The position numbers and the translations under genes are program-made. From the NCBI GenBank assembly GCA_040365065.1, contig BAABNI010000008.1, forward strand, positions 1 to 64,000: a DNA stretch of 64,000 bases, written 5' to 3'. Position 1 is the first letter of the stretch; every line of letters starts with the position of its first letter. The stretch comes from Pelagadaptatus aseana. Its GTDB lineage: Bacteria > Pseudomonadota > Gammaproteobacteria > Pseudomonadales > Cellvibrionaceae. The notes under the pieces were generated by a model. It was given only the letters and a program-made list of their open reading frames with translations, had not been told where the DNA came from and made no database searches. This document shows, in pieces, positions 47,665-57,575 of the stretch.

Positions 47665-47872
47665 AGATGCGATCCTAAGATATCGGCAGGGTCTTGATTC
47701 AATTAATGAGCGTACTTCGACGCCCGATGGCCAAGCTTATACAACCCCCCGGTACCCTTCAATCATTGGCGCATTAACAGAGCGCAGAGTGAGCAAAACA
47801 GTTACACTCTGTGCTGCCGGGTATTGTTGTAAGAGGCTGGATTGGTCTCAGGTTGTACAAACGGGTTTATTC

Positions 47873-50206
47873 ATGCTCAATTCATTGGCTACCAGATTGG
47901 TTGTTCTGGTTGGTGTCAGCATTCTTTTTATCGTTGGCGTAGTGACTTACGTTAACAATCGCGAATACGGTTCTCTTGTATCGGAGCGCATTGTTCAGTC
48001 AATCCAGCAGGATCTGAAAGTTGCCACGACGCGATTGGAGCTTAAGTCAGAAGAGTTGCGCTCAGATCTGCGGTTTCTGGCGAGCGCCATGCCGGCCGGG
48101 GATTATGGTTCGCAAGCGGCAACTTCTGAGTCGTCTGCACACTACACCCAGCTGCTGCGCAGTTTTATGGCCAGCCATCGGCATATCATCCAGATTCAGT
48201 TTTTGCCCTTCGACGGGAAGATCCCAGAAGCCTTCTACATTGCCCGGCAGGGTCAGCAAATAGAGTCAGTAGCAGCCAGTGTTTACTACCAGTCTGGACC
48301 GAATCAGCTCAAGGCGTTGGTCGACGGGCTGGCTGACGGGGCTGTACACACGACCCCCATCAAAGTGCTGCGGCACGTCAATAGCGCCGGATCTGAGGTG
48401 ACCATTCCGTTTGTGATGTTATCGACAACAGTGGTTTCATCCACGGGTGATCCGCTGGGGGTTATGAGTCTGCAGGCCAATGTCGGCTCTTTTTTCCAGC
48501 AGGAACGGTCTTTTCTGGCGTTTCTGGATTCCGGCTTGTCAGATACCCGGGGTAATTTTGTTACGATCAATGGCGACTATGTTTTGCCTTCTAAATCAGA
48601 TGATGAGATGGATAATCTGATGAATGAAAATGGCAATATCGCTTCAGATTGGCCAGAGGCTGCGGCGTTTCTGGAGCAGGGGGCTGGTTTATCTCATCTG
48701 TTTTACAGTGACGATGGCGATCGGGTGATTATGATACAGCGCTTTAATGTGGGCAGCGTGGCAAATCCCTATTATCTCTATGCGGTTCTTAATGCCCCGC
48801 TGGATAGTCTGTTTTCCGAGTTGTATCAGTTGCAATCGTGGGTGCTGTTATTCACGCTGATTTTAATGGTGTTGGTTTTTGCTGCCAGTGCTCTCTACAT
48901 TCATAGCCGGTTGATGCCATTGCAGGATTTGATTGTAAAAATGGGGGGCTATAAGCCCGACCGCCCCTTTACTCCCATCGATGTAAAAGGTCACGATGAA
49001 ATATCGGAAGTTACTGCGTCGTTTAACCATCTGGCTCTGCAGTTACGGGGCGTGTTCGATCATGAGCAGAGAATTCGTGAGGCGCTCAATAAAATTTCCC
49101 TGCTTTCTACGATTGACGAGAACGGTGTTATTGTCGATTGCAACGACAACTTGCTGGAATTCTGTAACTGTCCTCGCGAAGAATTAATCGGGCGATCGGT
49201 TTCGCTGTTTCGCTCTGGACTGCATGACGAGGAATTCTACCGCCAGGGCTGGGAAAAAATGCGCAACGGACAGATCTGGCGCGCTGATATCAGCTTTTCC
49301 AACGACAGCGGTAATACGGTGTGGCTGGATACCTCTGCCGTCCCATTAATGAATACCGAGAGTGGTGAAAACCGGATTTTAATTATCCAGATAGACGTTA
49401 CCGAACGTCTGTTATTACTGCGCGAGCTTGAGAAAGAGAGAAACCGGGCGGAGCATGCCAGTCGGGTCAAGAGTGATTTTCTGGCGGGTATGTCCCATGA
49501 ACTTCGAACCCCGTTGAATTCCATTATTGGTTTTTCCCAACGTTTGATCAGAAAGTTAAAGGGGGAACTGAGCCCACGGCATATGGATGCACTGGAAACC
49601 ATTGAACGCAATGGACAGCACCTGTTGCAGGTGATCAATGAAATTTTGGATGTTTCGAAGATTGAATCCGGCCGTATGAATGTTCACCCTGAGCAATTTG
49701 AGTTGAATCGTGTGGTTCGCGATGTGCAACTGACGATGTCGACTCAGGCTGGTGACAGGAATTTGTCGCTGTCCGATGAACTTCCGGGCTACGATATTCT
49801 GGTTTATCTGGACAGGAAGAAACTGGTCCAGACTCTGCTTAACCTTGTATCCAATGCCATTAAGTACACCAATGTTGGTCGAGTTGTCATTCGTGTCACA
49901 GACGATAATGATTGGGTTCAAATAGCCGTGGAAGATACCGGCATCGGTATCAAACAGGAGGATCTGCCCAAACTGTTTACCCGGTTTACGCAATTGGAAT
50001 CAGGTATCACCCAGCGAGTGGAAGGCACCGGTTTGGGATTGGTGCTGGCCAATGAATTTGTCTCCATGCAGGGTGGGAAAATAACTGTCAACAGCGAGTT
50101 TGGTGAGGGCAGTGTGTTTACGATAAGGCTTCCGAAACGTTTGGATATTGACAGTCTTAAAGAAAAAGAAAAGACTTCCGTTCTCGAACAAGAAACTCAC
50201 CCGTAA
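47873..50206 (+). CDS. Membrane sensor histidine kinase with PAS domain
   Basis: 777 residues. Membrane helix about 9-28, a large periplasmic region, membrane helix about 320-345, HAMP (VKMGGYKPDRP, then DEISEVTASFNHL), PAS (about 400-510: ISLLSTIDENGVIVDCNDNLL), HisKA with His542 (MSHELRTPLNSIIGFSQRL), HATPase (NLVSNAIKYT, DTGIGI, GTGLGLVL). No receiver domain, and no response regulator next to it. I start at ATG 47873 because the open frame upstream overlaps parC and lacks the membrane helix at its start. Confidence 0.88.
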   Translation: MLNSLATRLVVLVGVSILFIVGVVTYVNNREYGSLVSERIVQSIQQDLKVATTRLELKSEELRSDLRFLASAMPAGDYGSQAATSESSAHYTQLLRSFMASHRHIIQIQFLPFDGKIPEAFYIARQGQQIESVAASVYYQSGPNQLKALVDGLADGAVHTTPIKVLRHVNSAGSEVTIPFVMLSTTVVSSTGDPLGVMSLQANVGSFFQQERSFLAFLDSGLSDTRGNFVTINGDYVLPSKSDDEMDNLMNENGNIASDWPEAAAFLEQGAGLSHLFYSDDGDRVIMIQRFNVGSVANPYYLYAVLNAPLDSLFSELYQLQSWVLLFTLILMVLVFAASALYIHSRLMPLQDLIVKMGGYKPDRPFTPIDVKGHDEISEVTASFNHLALQLRGVFDHEQRIREALNKISLLSTIDENGVIVDCNDNLLEFCNCPREELIGRSVSLFRSGLHDEEFYRQGWEKMRNGQIWRADISFSNDSGNTVWLDTSAVPLMNTESGENRILIIQIDVTERLLLLRELEKERNRAEHASRVKSDFLAGMSHELRTPLNSIIGFSQRLIRKLKGELSPRHMDALETIERNGQHLLQVINEILDVSKIESGRMNVHPEQFELNRVVRDVQLTMSTQAGDRNLSLSDELPGYDILVYLDRKKLVQTLLNLVSNAIKYTNVGRVVIRVTDDNDWVQIAVEDTGIGIKQEDLPKLFTRFTQLESGITQRVEGTGLGLVLANEFVSMQGGKITVNSEFGEGSVFTIRLPKRLDIDSLKEKEKTSVLEQETHP

Positions 50207-50262
50207 CCAGTTGTTGGCCGGATTGGTTTAATAAAAATAACAATTACCTCAAGGATTTATCT

Positions 50263-51633
50263 ATGCTGGAGAACCTGGGTTTGGTTCTGGCTCTGGCTGT
50301 GCTGATTGTAATGGCGCTGCGTGGAATCAATGTCATCTTTGCTTCACTGGTCAGTTCTCTGCTGATCATAGCTACCAATCAGTTACCTTTGGCTGAAAGC
50401 TTCAGTCAGTACTACAGCTTTGGCCCTCTGGGAGCCTTTACCTTTGCCGGTAAGTTTTTCCTGTTATTTGTCTGCGGGGCCATTTTTGGCCGGGTGATGG
50501 GGGAGAGTCATGCGGCAGCCAGTATTGCCATCGTCCTTTCCCGCAAACTGGGACCCCATCGCGCGCTGTTGATTGCGGCACTGGCCAGTGCCATGCTGAC
50601 CTATGGCGGCGTGGTGGTGTTTATTGTAATTTTTGCCATCTATCCGCTTGGATTAAGATTGCTGCAGGAAGCTGATATCCCCAAGCGCTTGTTGTTGGCC
50701 GCCATCGCTCTGGGTAGTGGCACTTTTACATTAACGGCACTGCCGGGTACTCCTTCCGTACAGAATGTCATTTCCTCTGTGGCCTTGGGCACGGATCTTT
50801 TTGCAGGCGCCATCTACGGCATTATTGCCACCTTTGTAATGCTTGGATGTGGTCTCTGGTATCTTGAGTCTGAGCGCCTCAAGGCCATTCGTAATGGTGA
50901 AAAGTTTGTCCCTGCACCCGGTGAAATCACTCAGACCGATGACAGTGATGAGGAAATGCCCCATTGGTTTTTAGCGCTTATCCCGCTGGTGACGGTATTA
51001 CTGGCCATTATTATTCCCCGACTGTTAGTCGATAGTGTTACTGATATGAGTGCAGGCTCTTCAGTCGCCGCTCTGATCACTTTTGCTAATGCCCAGCCCA
51101 TTATCTGGCCCAGCATTGCGTTGCTGATTGGCAGTGTCTGTTGTGTGATTTTATTTCCGGTTTTGCGGCGACATCCGGTGCAATCACTGAGCAAGGGCGC
51201 GGAAGATGCCATTATGCCGCTGCTGAATACCGCAGCGGTGATTGGCTTTGGCGGCATTGTCACTCAGACCGAAGGTTTTCAGCAATTTACCAATGCTATT
51301 ATGCAGGTGGACTTGCCACCGCTGATTTCGATGTTTGTTTCCGTCAGTTTGACTTCGGCACTGGTGGGGTCTTCCTCGGGGGGGCTACAGATCTTTATGG
51401 AAACCATGGCGCAGGATTATCTCGCTATGGGTATTTCTGCCGGTGAATTGCACAGACTGGCGACTATGGCCAGCGGCGGATTTGATTCACTGCCTCATTG
51501 CGGCGCGGTGGTGGCGATGTTGACCATTACCCGTCAGACACACCGTGAAGCCTATAAGGATCTGGCGGTGATTACGGTGGCGATTCCGGTGTTGGCCACT
51601 CTGGTGGCCATGGCGTCAACCTTGGTTGTGTGA
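50263..51633 (+). CDS. GntP-family permease
   Basis: 456 residues, about 12 hydrophobic segments. GntP/citrate-transporter-like features: ALTAFTFAGKFFLLFVCGAIFGRVMGES near the front, LPGTPSVQNV, and SGGFDSLPHCGAVVAMLTITR in the C-terminal half. The family takes up gluconate and other organic acids by H+ or Na+ symport; the substrate here is unknown. Transcribed downstream of the sensor kinase. Confidence 0.85.
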   Translation: MLENLGLVLALAVLIVMALRGINVIFASLVSSLLIIATNQLPLAESFSQYYSFGPLGAFTFAGKFFLLFVCGAIFGRVMGESHAAASIAIVLSRKLGPHRALLIAALASAMLTYGGVVVFIVIFAIYPLGLRLLQEADIPKRLLLAAIALGSGTFTLTALPGTPSVQNVISSVALGTDLFAGAIYGIIATFVMLGCGLWYLESERLKAIRNGEKFVPAPGEITQTDDSDEEMPHWFLALIPLVTVLLAIIIPRLLVDSVTDMSAGSSVAALITFANAQPIIWPSIALLIGSVCCVILFPVLRRHPVQSLSKGAEDAIMPLLNTAAVIGFGGIVTQTEGFQQFTNAIMQVDLPPLISMFVSVSLTSALVGSSSGGLQIFMETMAQDYLAMGISAGELHRLATMASGGFDSLPHCGAVVAMLTITRQTHREAYKDLAVITVAIPVLATLVAMASTLVV

Positions 51634-51675
51634 CATTGCGCAACTGGCTGTGGCCGGTTGAATGTGATCGGTTGA

Positions 51676-53403
51676 TTAGGGCCGGTTGAAGCGAATTTTT
51701 TTACGGTAGGCAAAGGTGTTACGAATGACGCCGCGCTCTATGGAGTCCTGAATGCCCTGCCAGTAGTGATAATCATAGAGATCGCTGTGCTGTTCCTCAA
51801 AGGCCTTTTTGGCTTTGGGGTTGCCGCTGAAGAACAATCGAAACTCCTCCGGGAATATGTCGTTTTCTGCAACTGTGTACCATGGTCTGTCTGCCATTTC
51901 TTCCGCTTCGGTTCGGGGTTCAGGGATCTTGCGGAAGTTACATTCAGTGATCAGGACAATCTCATCGTAGTCGTAAAATACCACGCGACCATGGCGGGTA
52001 ACGCCAAAGTTCTTGAGCAGCATATCGCCGGGAAAAATATTGGCATCGGCCAGTTGCTTTATGGCGTTGCCGTATTCATCCATAACATCATATATGGCTT
52101 CGTCATCGGCTGTTTGCAGATAAAGGTTCAGCGGTATCATTCGTCGCTCAGTATAGAGATGACGGATGATCACCCACTTGTCGGTGAGAATGATTTTGGA
52201 GGGGGCCACTTTCATCAATTCATCAAGTAGCTCACTGCTAAAGCGGTTGCGGTAAAAGATAAAATTTTTGTATTCCTGAGTATCCGCCATGCGGCCAGCA
52301 CGCTCACTGCGCGACACCAGCTTGTATTTTTCTTTGACGATTTTCTCCGTGACCTGCTTGGGATAATCAAATTTGTCTTTGATGACTTTGAAAACTACGT
52401 CGTAAGAGGGCAGAGTAAAAACACTCATAACCATCCCCTTGATGCCTGGTGCTATAACAAACTGATCATCACTGCGTTTCATATGCTCAATGATGTGGCG
52501 ATAGAATTCTGTTTTACCGTGCTTATTAAAACCGATGGCCGTGTAGAGCTCGGTTAACTCTTTGTTGGGCATCAGGGTATTGAGAAAACGCACCAGCCGA
52601 GAGGGAATGGGTGCATCGACCATAAAGTACGAACGGGTAAAGCTGAAAATGATACTGGCGCTGTCCTGATCGAGGATCACGGTGTCGATGTAAAGCCCGC
52701 CTTTCTCATTGTTGAGCACAGGAATAACGATGGGGATAAGACCGTTATGGTGGCGAATTCTGCCAACCAGGTACGCGCACTTGTTGCGATAAAATACCGA
52801 CTCCAGAATGTCGATGTGCACCTGCTTCAGTTTTTCGCTCTGACAGTATGGTTTCATGCAAGCACAGAGATTGGCGACATCGCGCTCTTTATCTTCCCAG
52901 GGAACCGAAAACTCAAAGTCATCGAGCATGACGTTCAATACTTCGGGTAGGGAATGATTGATGTCGTAGCTCATGTAAATACTGTAACGCTTGAGTGGTT
53001 TGTCATCGAGACTGCGAGAGGGTTTAACAAACAGATGGCTGTCGTGAATGTGCTGATGACTGAACTGAGCGCAAAACACCGAGTTGAAGAAGGTTTCAGC
53101 AATTTCGTAATTGCTGTGATCACAGACCAGTTGGCTGTAGGCCAGGCGAGCCATCTTCCAGAGCTCCAGATTGTTGACGTCTTTGCTGGTAACGCTGCCG
53201 ACCAGATCCATGACCTGATTTACTTTACTCTTGTAGAGTTCAATGCGATTGAAATGTGATTGCTGAACGGCCTGCCAGTTGCCTTGCTCAAATCGGGTTT
53301 TGGCTCCCAGAGTAAGGTTCTGGAAGTCGGCAAAATAGGCTTCAAAACCGTTGAGAATGGTTTTGGCTATGCGTCTGGCTGCAGGGATAATATTACTGTT
53401 CAT
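51676..53403 (-). CDS. aceK: Isocitrate dehydrogenase kinase/phosphatase
   Basis: 575 residues. Text matches AceK along its length: RIAKTILNGFEAYFADF start, IKGMVMSVFTLPSYDVVFKVIKDKF (kinase ATP site), and NIFPGDMLLKNFGVTRHGRVVFYDYDEI (catalytic loop). It switches isocitrate dehydrogenase off by phosphorylation to favour the glyoxylate shunt. aceA/aceB are not in the window. Confidence 0.96.
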   Translation of the reverse strand: MNSNIIPAARRIAKTILNGFEAYFADFQNLTLGAKTRFEQGNWQAVQQSHFNRIELYKSKVNQVMDLVGSVTSKDVNNLELWKMARLAYSQLVCDHSNYEIAETFFNSVFCAQFSHQHIHDSHLFVKPSRSLDDKPLKRYSIYMSYDINHSLPEVLNVMLDDFEFSVPWEDKERDVANLCACMKPYCQSEKLKQVHIDILESVFYRNKCAYLVGRIRHHNGLIPIVIPVLNNEKGGLYIDTVILDQDSASIIFSFTRSYFMVDAPIPSRLVRFLNTLMPNKELTELYTAIGFNKHGKTEFYRHIIEHMKRSDDQFVIAPGIKGMVMSVFTLPSYDVVFKVIKDKFDYPKQVTEKIVKEKYKLVSRSERAGRMADTQEYKNFIFYRNRFSSELLDELMKVAPSKIILTDKWVIIRHLYTERRMIPLNLYLQTADDEAIYDVMDEYGNAIKQLADANIFPGDMLLKNFGVTRHGRVVFYDYDEIVLITECNFRKIPEPRTEAEEMADRPWYTVAENDIFPEEFRLFFSGNPKAKKAFEEQHSDLYDYHYWQGIQDSIERGVIRNTFAYRKKIRFNRP

Positions 53404-53534
53404 TGGCGTTAATGCTGCGAGCTCTGGGGCGTTTGTGTCGATGGCCTGACAGGCATCTATCCTGTAATAATAGCCACCTGTTGATGGTTTTCACGGTGTG
53501 ACGTGGTTTTAGAGAATTTACAAGGAGAGGGGGG

Positions 53535-54602
53535 ATGATAAAGCGGGTTGTGTGCTGTTTATTGCTTGCCGGTAGTGTACTTTCCCTGCCTCTCAGGGCC
53601 GCTGTAATCCTGCAGTATCACCATGTCGGCAGCGGCTATCCTGATGCCACCTCGGTATCGGTTGAACGCTTTCGTCAGCACATGGATTATCTGCACGAAC
53701 AGCAGTTCAGCGTGGTCAGTCTGGTATCGCTGGTTGATGCCATTAAACAGGGGCGAACACTGCCGGAAAAGGCCGTCGTCATTACCTTTGATGATGCTTA
53801 TGAAAGTGTACTTTTGCATGCCACACCGATCTTGCAAGACCGGGGCTGGCCCTACACCGTATTTGCCAGTACTGAAGCGGTTGACAAGGGTTATCAGGGT
53901 GTCATGTCCTGGGAGCAATTGCGCGAGATCTCACGACGGGGCGCGGATATTGCCAATCACACGGTTTCACACAGTCATTTGATTAGACAGTATCCGGAAG
54001 AGTCTGAGGACAACTGGCAGGAGAGAGTCGGGCTTGAGATTGACAGGGCCGAACAGCGGATTCAGGACGAGGTGGGGCACAGCCACAAGTTACTGGCATT
54101 TCCCTATGGCGAGTACAATCTGGCTTTGCTGCAACTGATGGCCAGCCGCGGCTTTGCCGGAGTGGGGCAACAATCCGGGGCTCTGGGTGACTGGATGGAC
54201 GTACGTCTCCTGCCCCGTTTTCCCTTCGCCGGTGCTTATGGTGATCTGCAGGATTTTGCCATCAAGGTTAATAGCCTGCCTTTACCGGTGGCGTCCGTGG
54301 CTTTTCAAGGGGAGAGCTATTCGCACTGGGTTGAGCCTGTATTATCTGGTCCATCCAGGCCTGTGTTGAAGATAAAATTCGGTTCGGAAAGGCTGGATGG
54401 TTTGCGTTGTTATGCTACCGGGCAGGGGCAGATTGATGTGGATATTGTTGGGAGTGAGGCCAGAGTGACAGCCTCTGCTGCTCTGTTGCCGGGTCGCTCA
54501 CGCTATAACTGCACGGCAGCGGGACCGCAGGGGCGCTTTTACTGGTTCTCGCAGTTATTTATCATCCCGCAAAAAGATGGCAGCTGGTACCCGGAACCCT
54601 AG
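53535..54602 (+). CDS. Secreted polysaccharide deacetylase family protein
   Basis: 355 residues with signal peptide (VCCLLLAGSVLSLPLRA). NodB motif 1 VVITFDDAYES (catalytic Asp pair), motif 2 IANHTVSHSHL (HxxxH metal site), later PYGEYN. A C-terminal extension of about 110 residues is beta-rich and not recognised. It likely removes acetyl groups from a cell-surface glycan; the PgaB-like order (single deacetylase in the periplasm) is compatible but not proven. Confidence 0.87.
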   Translation: MIKRVVCCLLLAGSVLSLPLRAAVILQYHHVGSGYPDATSVSVERFRQHMDYLHEQQFSVVSLVSLVDAIKQGRTLPEKAVVITFDDAYESVLLHATPILQDRGWPYTVFASTEAVDKGYQGVMSWEQLREISRRGADIANHTVSHSHLIRQYPEESEDNWQERVGLEIDRAEQRIQDEVGHSHKLLAFPYGEYNLALLQLMASRGFAGVGQQSGALGDWMDVRLLPRFPFAGAYGDLQDFAIKVNSLPLPVASVAFQGESYSHWVEPVLSGPSRPVLKIKFGSERLDGLRCYATGQGQIDVDIVGSEARVTASAALLPGRSRYNCTAAGPQGRFYWFSQLFIIPQKDGSWYPEP

Positions 54603-54714
54603 TGAAGGTCGGTCAATTAAGGGCTGAGAGCTTGGTGTTTTTGGCGCAAAAATGATTATAATGATCGTTTCTAAATCTCGATTCATTGACAGTGGCAGTT
54701 CAGAGCGGAATTGA

Positions 54715-55962
54715 ATGGCATCCATTAAAAAAATAACACCGGATCTGTTGCAGGTAGGCATGTACATTACCGGCATGGAAGGCGGCTCTAACGATGAATC
54801 GGCACGGTTGCGTAATGAAGGTCTTTTGACCCGCGTCCAGACGGTTGAAAAACTCAAGCAGATGGATGTCAGGACGGTTTACATTGATGTCGAAAAGGGC
54901 ATCGATTGCATCGGCAGTGTTGACGACGTTCAAATCAGCCCCACAAAAATTGAATTACCGCAGCCTTCGCTGGACGACTTACCCCCACCCAAATCACTGG
55001 ATACCGATGACATTGGTAAGACGTTGGTCAGCTTCGAGCAAGAGATGGGTGACGCCGTTGAGCTGCACAGCAAGGCGCTGTCTCTGGTAGACGATGTGAT
55101 GCATGACGTTAAAATGGGGCGGGCTCTGGATCTGACCACCGTAGACGACATCGCTTCGGAAATTACCGCCTCGCTGGTCAATAATCAGAATGCACTGGCA
55201 AGCCTGATGCGCAAACGCTCGATGGATGCCTATCTGCTGGAGCACTCCATGAATGTCTCGGTGTTGATGGGCATTATGGTGCGCTCGTTAGGCTACCGTG
55301 AAGACATCGTCAAAGAGCTGGTTCTGGGAGCCTTTCTGCACGATATTGGCAAGGTCCGGGTTCCGGACGAGATTTTGCATAAACCCGGCAAATTGACCAA
55401 CGAAGAGTGGGATGAGATGAAGCGCCACGTCGATTACGGCATTGAGGCGCTGGAAGAGGTTGATGGTATCTCCCCTCTGGCCAAATCTATCTGTGCCCAG
55501 CACCATGAAAAGCTCGATGGTACCGGCTACCCCTACGGTTTGGATCACACCCAGTTGCCCCGACATACCCGAATTGCCTCGGTGGTGGATGTCTATGATG
55601 CGGTAACGGCGGATCGTTGTTATCACAAAGGCATGGAGCCAACTGTGGCTCTGAAAAAAATGCTGACCTGGACCGGTGATCATCTGGACAAGGACATGGT
55701 GTACCAATTGATTCGATGCCTGGGTGTCTATCCGCCGGGCTCTTTTGTGGAACTGGAAAGTGGCCATATTGCCATGGTGCAGGAGCATCATCCGGCGAAG
55801 CCTAACCGCCCGGTGGTACAGATGGTCTACGACCCCAAGCGCCAGAAAGCTCTGGATGGCTTTGTGGTCGACTTACGTAAATACGACACCTATGGTGTCG
55901 CCATAAAAGCGGCCAACCCTGAACAATACGGATTGAATATTTCTGATTTCCTGAAAGATTAA
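54715..55962 (+). CDS. HD-GYP c-di-GMP phosphodiesterase
   Basis: 415 residues. N-terminal DUF3391-type region (ITPDLLQVGMYITGMEG), then HD-GYP: FLHDIGKVRVPDEIL and HHEKLDGTGYPYGL with GYP intact, plus DVYDAVTADRCYHK. It cleaves c-di-GMP to pGpG or GMP. No receiver or membrane segment, so it is soluble. Confidence 0.93.
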   Translation: MASIKKITPDLLQVGMYITGMEGGSNDESARLRNEGLLTRVQTVEKLKQMDVRTVYIDVEKGIDCIGSVDDVQISPTKIELPQPSLDDLPPPKSLDTDDIGKTLVSFEQEMGDAVELHSKALSLVDDVMHDVKMGRALDLTTVDDIASEITASLVNNQNALASLMRKRSMDAYLLEHSMNVSVLMGIMVRSLGYREDIVKELVLGAFLHDIGKVRVPDEILHKPGKLTNEEWDEMKRHVDYGIEALEEVDGISPLAKSICAQHHEKLDGTGYPYGLDHTQLPRHTRIASVVDVYDAVTADRCYHKGMEPTVALKKMLTWTGDHLDKDMVYQLIRCLGVYPPGSFVELESGHIAMVQEHHPAKPNRPVVQMVYDPKRQKALDGFVVDLRKYDTYGVAIKAANPEQYGLNISDFLKD

Positions 55963-56019
55963 AAGGGCAGACAGTTTTTACAGTATCTGCCGTGCTATTG
56001 GTTTCAGGTTGCTACTTTT
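55963..56019. terminator. Possible weak terminator between convergent HD-GYP and Bax-like genes
   Basis: GGCAGA ... TCTGCC with a T5 in the loop side; six-pair stem, 14-base loop, no clear U-run after it. Confidence 0.25.
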
Positions 56020-56889
56020 TCAGGTCGCTGCTTTTTTAGATTCTAGGATATCCGGATATTGCTGCAATTTGTTGTAGCGAATCATGGCCTGCAATTCCTC
56101 AATATAGGCCTCGCCGCGGCTGGAGTAATGCTCCAATCCTTCTGCCAGTTGAATGGCATCAATTTTCTGATTGTTTTTGCGCATCTCCGCGCGGATACGG
56201 CGTAATTTCCGATAACTTTGATTGCGGTTAAGGTTCAGAAAGTAGGCCTCGACCGAGGCGTCAGCGGATTTGAATCTGGCTACTTCGTGAGTGGCTCCGG
56301 TGTTTCTTTGCTTGGGTACGACGCCACAACCACTGCTAAAACACCACTGGCCAAAATAGTTGTTGGCTTCTGTGGCAAAGCGCGAGGTCCCCCAGGCCGA
56401 TTCGTTGGCTGCCTGAGCCAGTACCAGGGCTGCTGGAATGATATCCACATGCACTAACAGTTCGTCGATCAATGCCTGATATGAGAGTCGCTCAGCGTCG
56501 GGCACTCGATAGCGTTTGGCCAGTTGTTGCACCGTTGCCAACTGTTCCGTTGTGGGGGCGTTATTGTGCTTCTGGGCTATCAGCCATTGGCGTTGCTGCG
56601 AAAGGGTGGCGTTTTGCTGATGTATGGCCGGCAGCAGAAATTCAAAAAAGCGCTGCTTCTTTTCCTGAACATTGCCGATTGCAGCAAAGTCAGGTGCTGT
56701 CCGGTGACTGATGATCGGGCTGATGGGAAGTAAAGAGCCCGCCATTGTTTTCAGATTGTGCTTGCTGCTGATCTGTTGCTGGTGTGAAATCAGCCAGAAT
56801 GTCAGGGTCAGACAGGCTATGGCGTAGCCTAGAAAGGCGATGCCAAGGATTGGTTTCTGAGAAGGAGTTGGTTGCTGCGGAGACATCAC
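56020..56889 (-). CDS. Bax-like glucosaminidase-domain protein
   Basis: 289 residues. One membrane helix (about 14-36), then the FlgJ/Bax glucosaminidase fold: IIPAALVLAQAANESAWGTSRFATEANNYFGQWCF with catalytic Glu in NESAWG, and ASVEAYFLNLNRN. It would hydrolyse peptidoglycan N-acetylglucosamine linkages. Its start overlaps the P-like gene stop by four bases (56886-56889). Confidence 0.88.
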   Translation of the reverse strand: MMSPQQPTPSQKPILGIAFLGYAIACLTLTFWLISHQQQISSKHNLKTMAGSLLPISPIISHRTAPDFAAIGNVQEKKQRFFEFLLPAIHQQNATLSQQRQWLIAQKHNNAPTTEQLATVQQLAKRYRVPDAERLSYQALIDELLVHVDIIPAALVLAQAANESAWGTSRFATEANNYFGQWCFSSGCGVVPKQRNTGATHEVARFKSADASVEAYFLNLNRNQSYRKLRRIRAEMRKNNQKIDAIQLAEGLEHYSSRGEAYIEELQAMIRYNKLQQYPDILESKKAAT

Positions 56890-57575
56890 AGATCCAATTG
56901 TTGGCGAAGTTCATCCAACCGTTTTTGATTCTCTTCCCGTGACAGAGGGTGTTCGATGTGTTCCGGCAGTTGTTTTAACTGCGGTTCGGGCAAGGCTTCC
57001 CCTTCCATAACCCGCTGGCACAGGGACAGATAGTTTTCTTTGAAAATGGGGAAAGCCACTTTTTCTGAGCTGTTGGCGAGCATAAACCAGTCACTGTTCC
57101 TGCCGGCGTGATAGACCGCAGGGTGGCTCCAGTGAAACGAGGCTTTGGGCGAGGGTGCCTGACAGGCTTCGATATAAGCCGCATGGACGTCTGGCAATCC
57201 GTGACTTGCCGCTGAACCCTGACACAGTTCGATCATTTTATGCAAGGTCGGCAGGTATTCACACTGCTCGATGGCCCGTTTGGCACCCATCAATATTTCT
57301 TCCGGGGGGAATCGCTGCAGGGTTTCAAGCCACAACCGTTTTGCCTGATTCAGTGTCTCGATATTGCCAAAGGCACTGAAGTACTGGTTGTGAAAATTGA
57401 TCCGGAACAACTCGAATGTTTGATTGATGGCGTCAATCAGATCGTTGCTGGGGGGGAGCCGGTTTTGCTGGTGCGACTCTTCAGCTGGCCCAGCTTCTGT
57501 CGTTAAGCTGTTCTGAGATTGAGCGATCTTTTGTTCTACCTGATTGAGAACCTCTCGGGTGTCCTTCATGTACAA
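56886..57575 (-). CDS. Lambda P-like replication protein
   Basis: 229 residues. LIDAINQTFELFRINFHNQYFSAFG, LWLETLQRFPPEEILMGAKRAIE and YLPTLHKMIELC are the helical core shared by phage P-family helicase loaders and a chromosomal gammaproteobacterial set. It probably works with the DnaT-like protein encoded just upstream, with which it overlaps 95 bases, a long overlap; a later start is possible. Confidence 0.65.
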   Translation of the reverse strand: MYMKDTREVLNQVEQKIAQSQNSLTTEAGPAEESHQQNRLPPSNDLIDAINQTFELFRINFHNQYFSAFGNIETLNQAKRLWLETLQRFPPEEILMGAKRAIEQCEYLPTLHKMIELCQGSAASHGLPDVHAAYIEACQAPSPKASFHWSHPAVYHAGRNSDWFMLANSSEKVAFPIFKENYLSLCQRVMEGEALPEPQLKQLPEHIEHPLSREENQKRLDELRQQLDL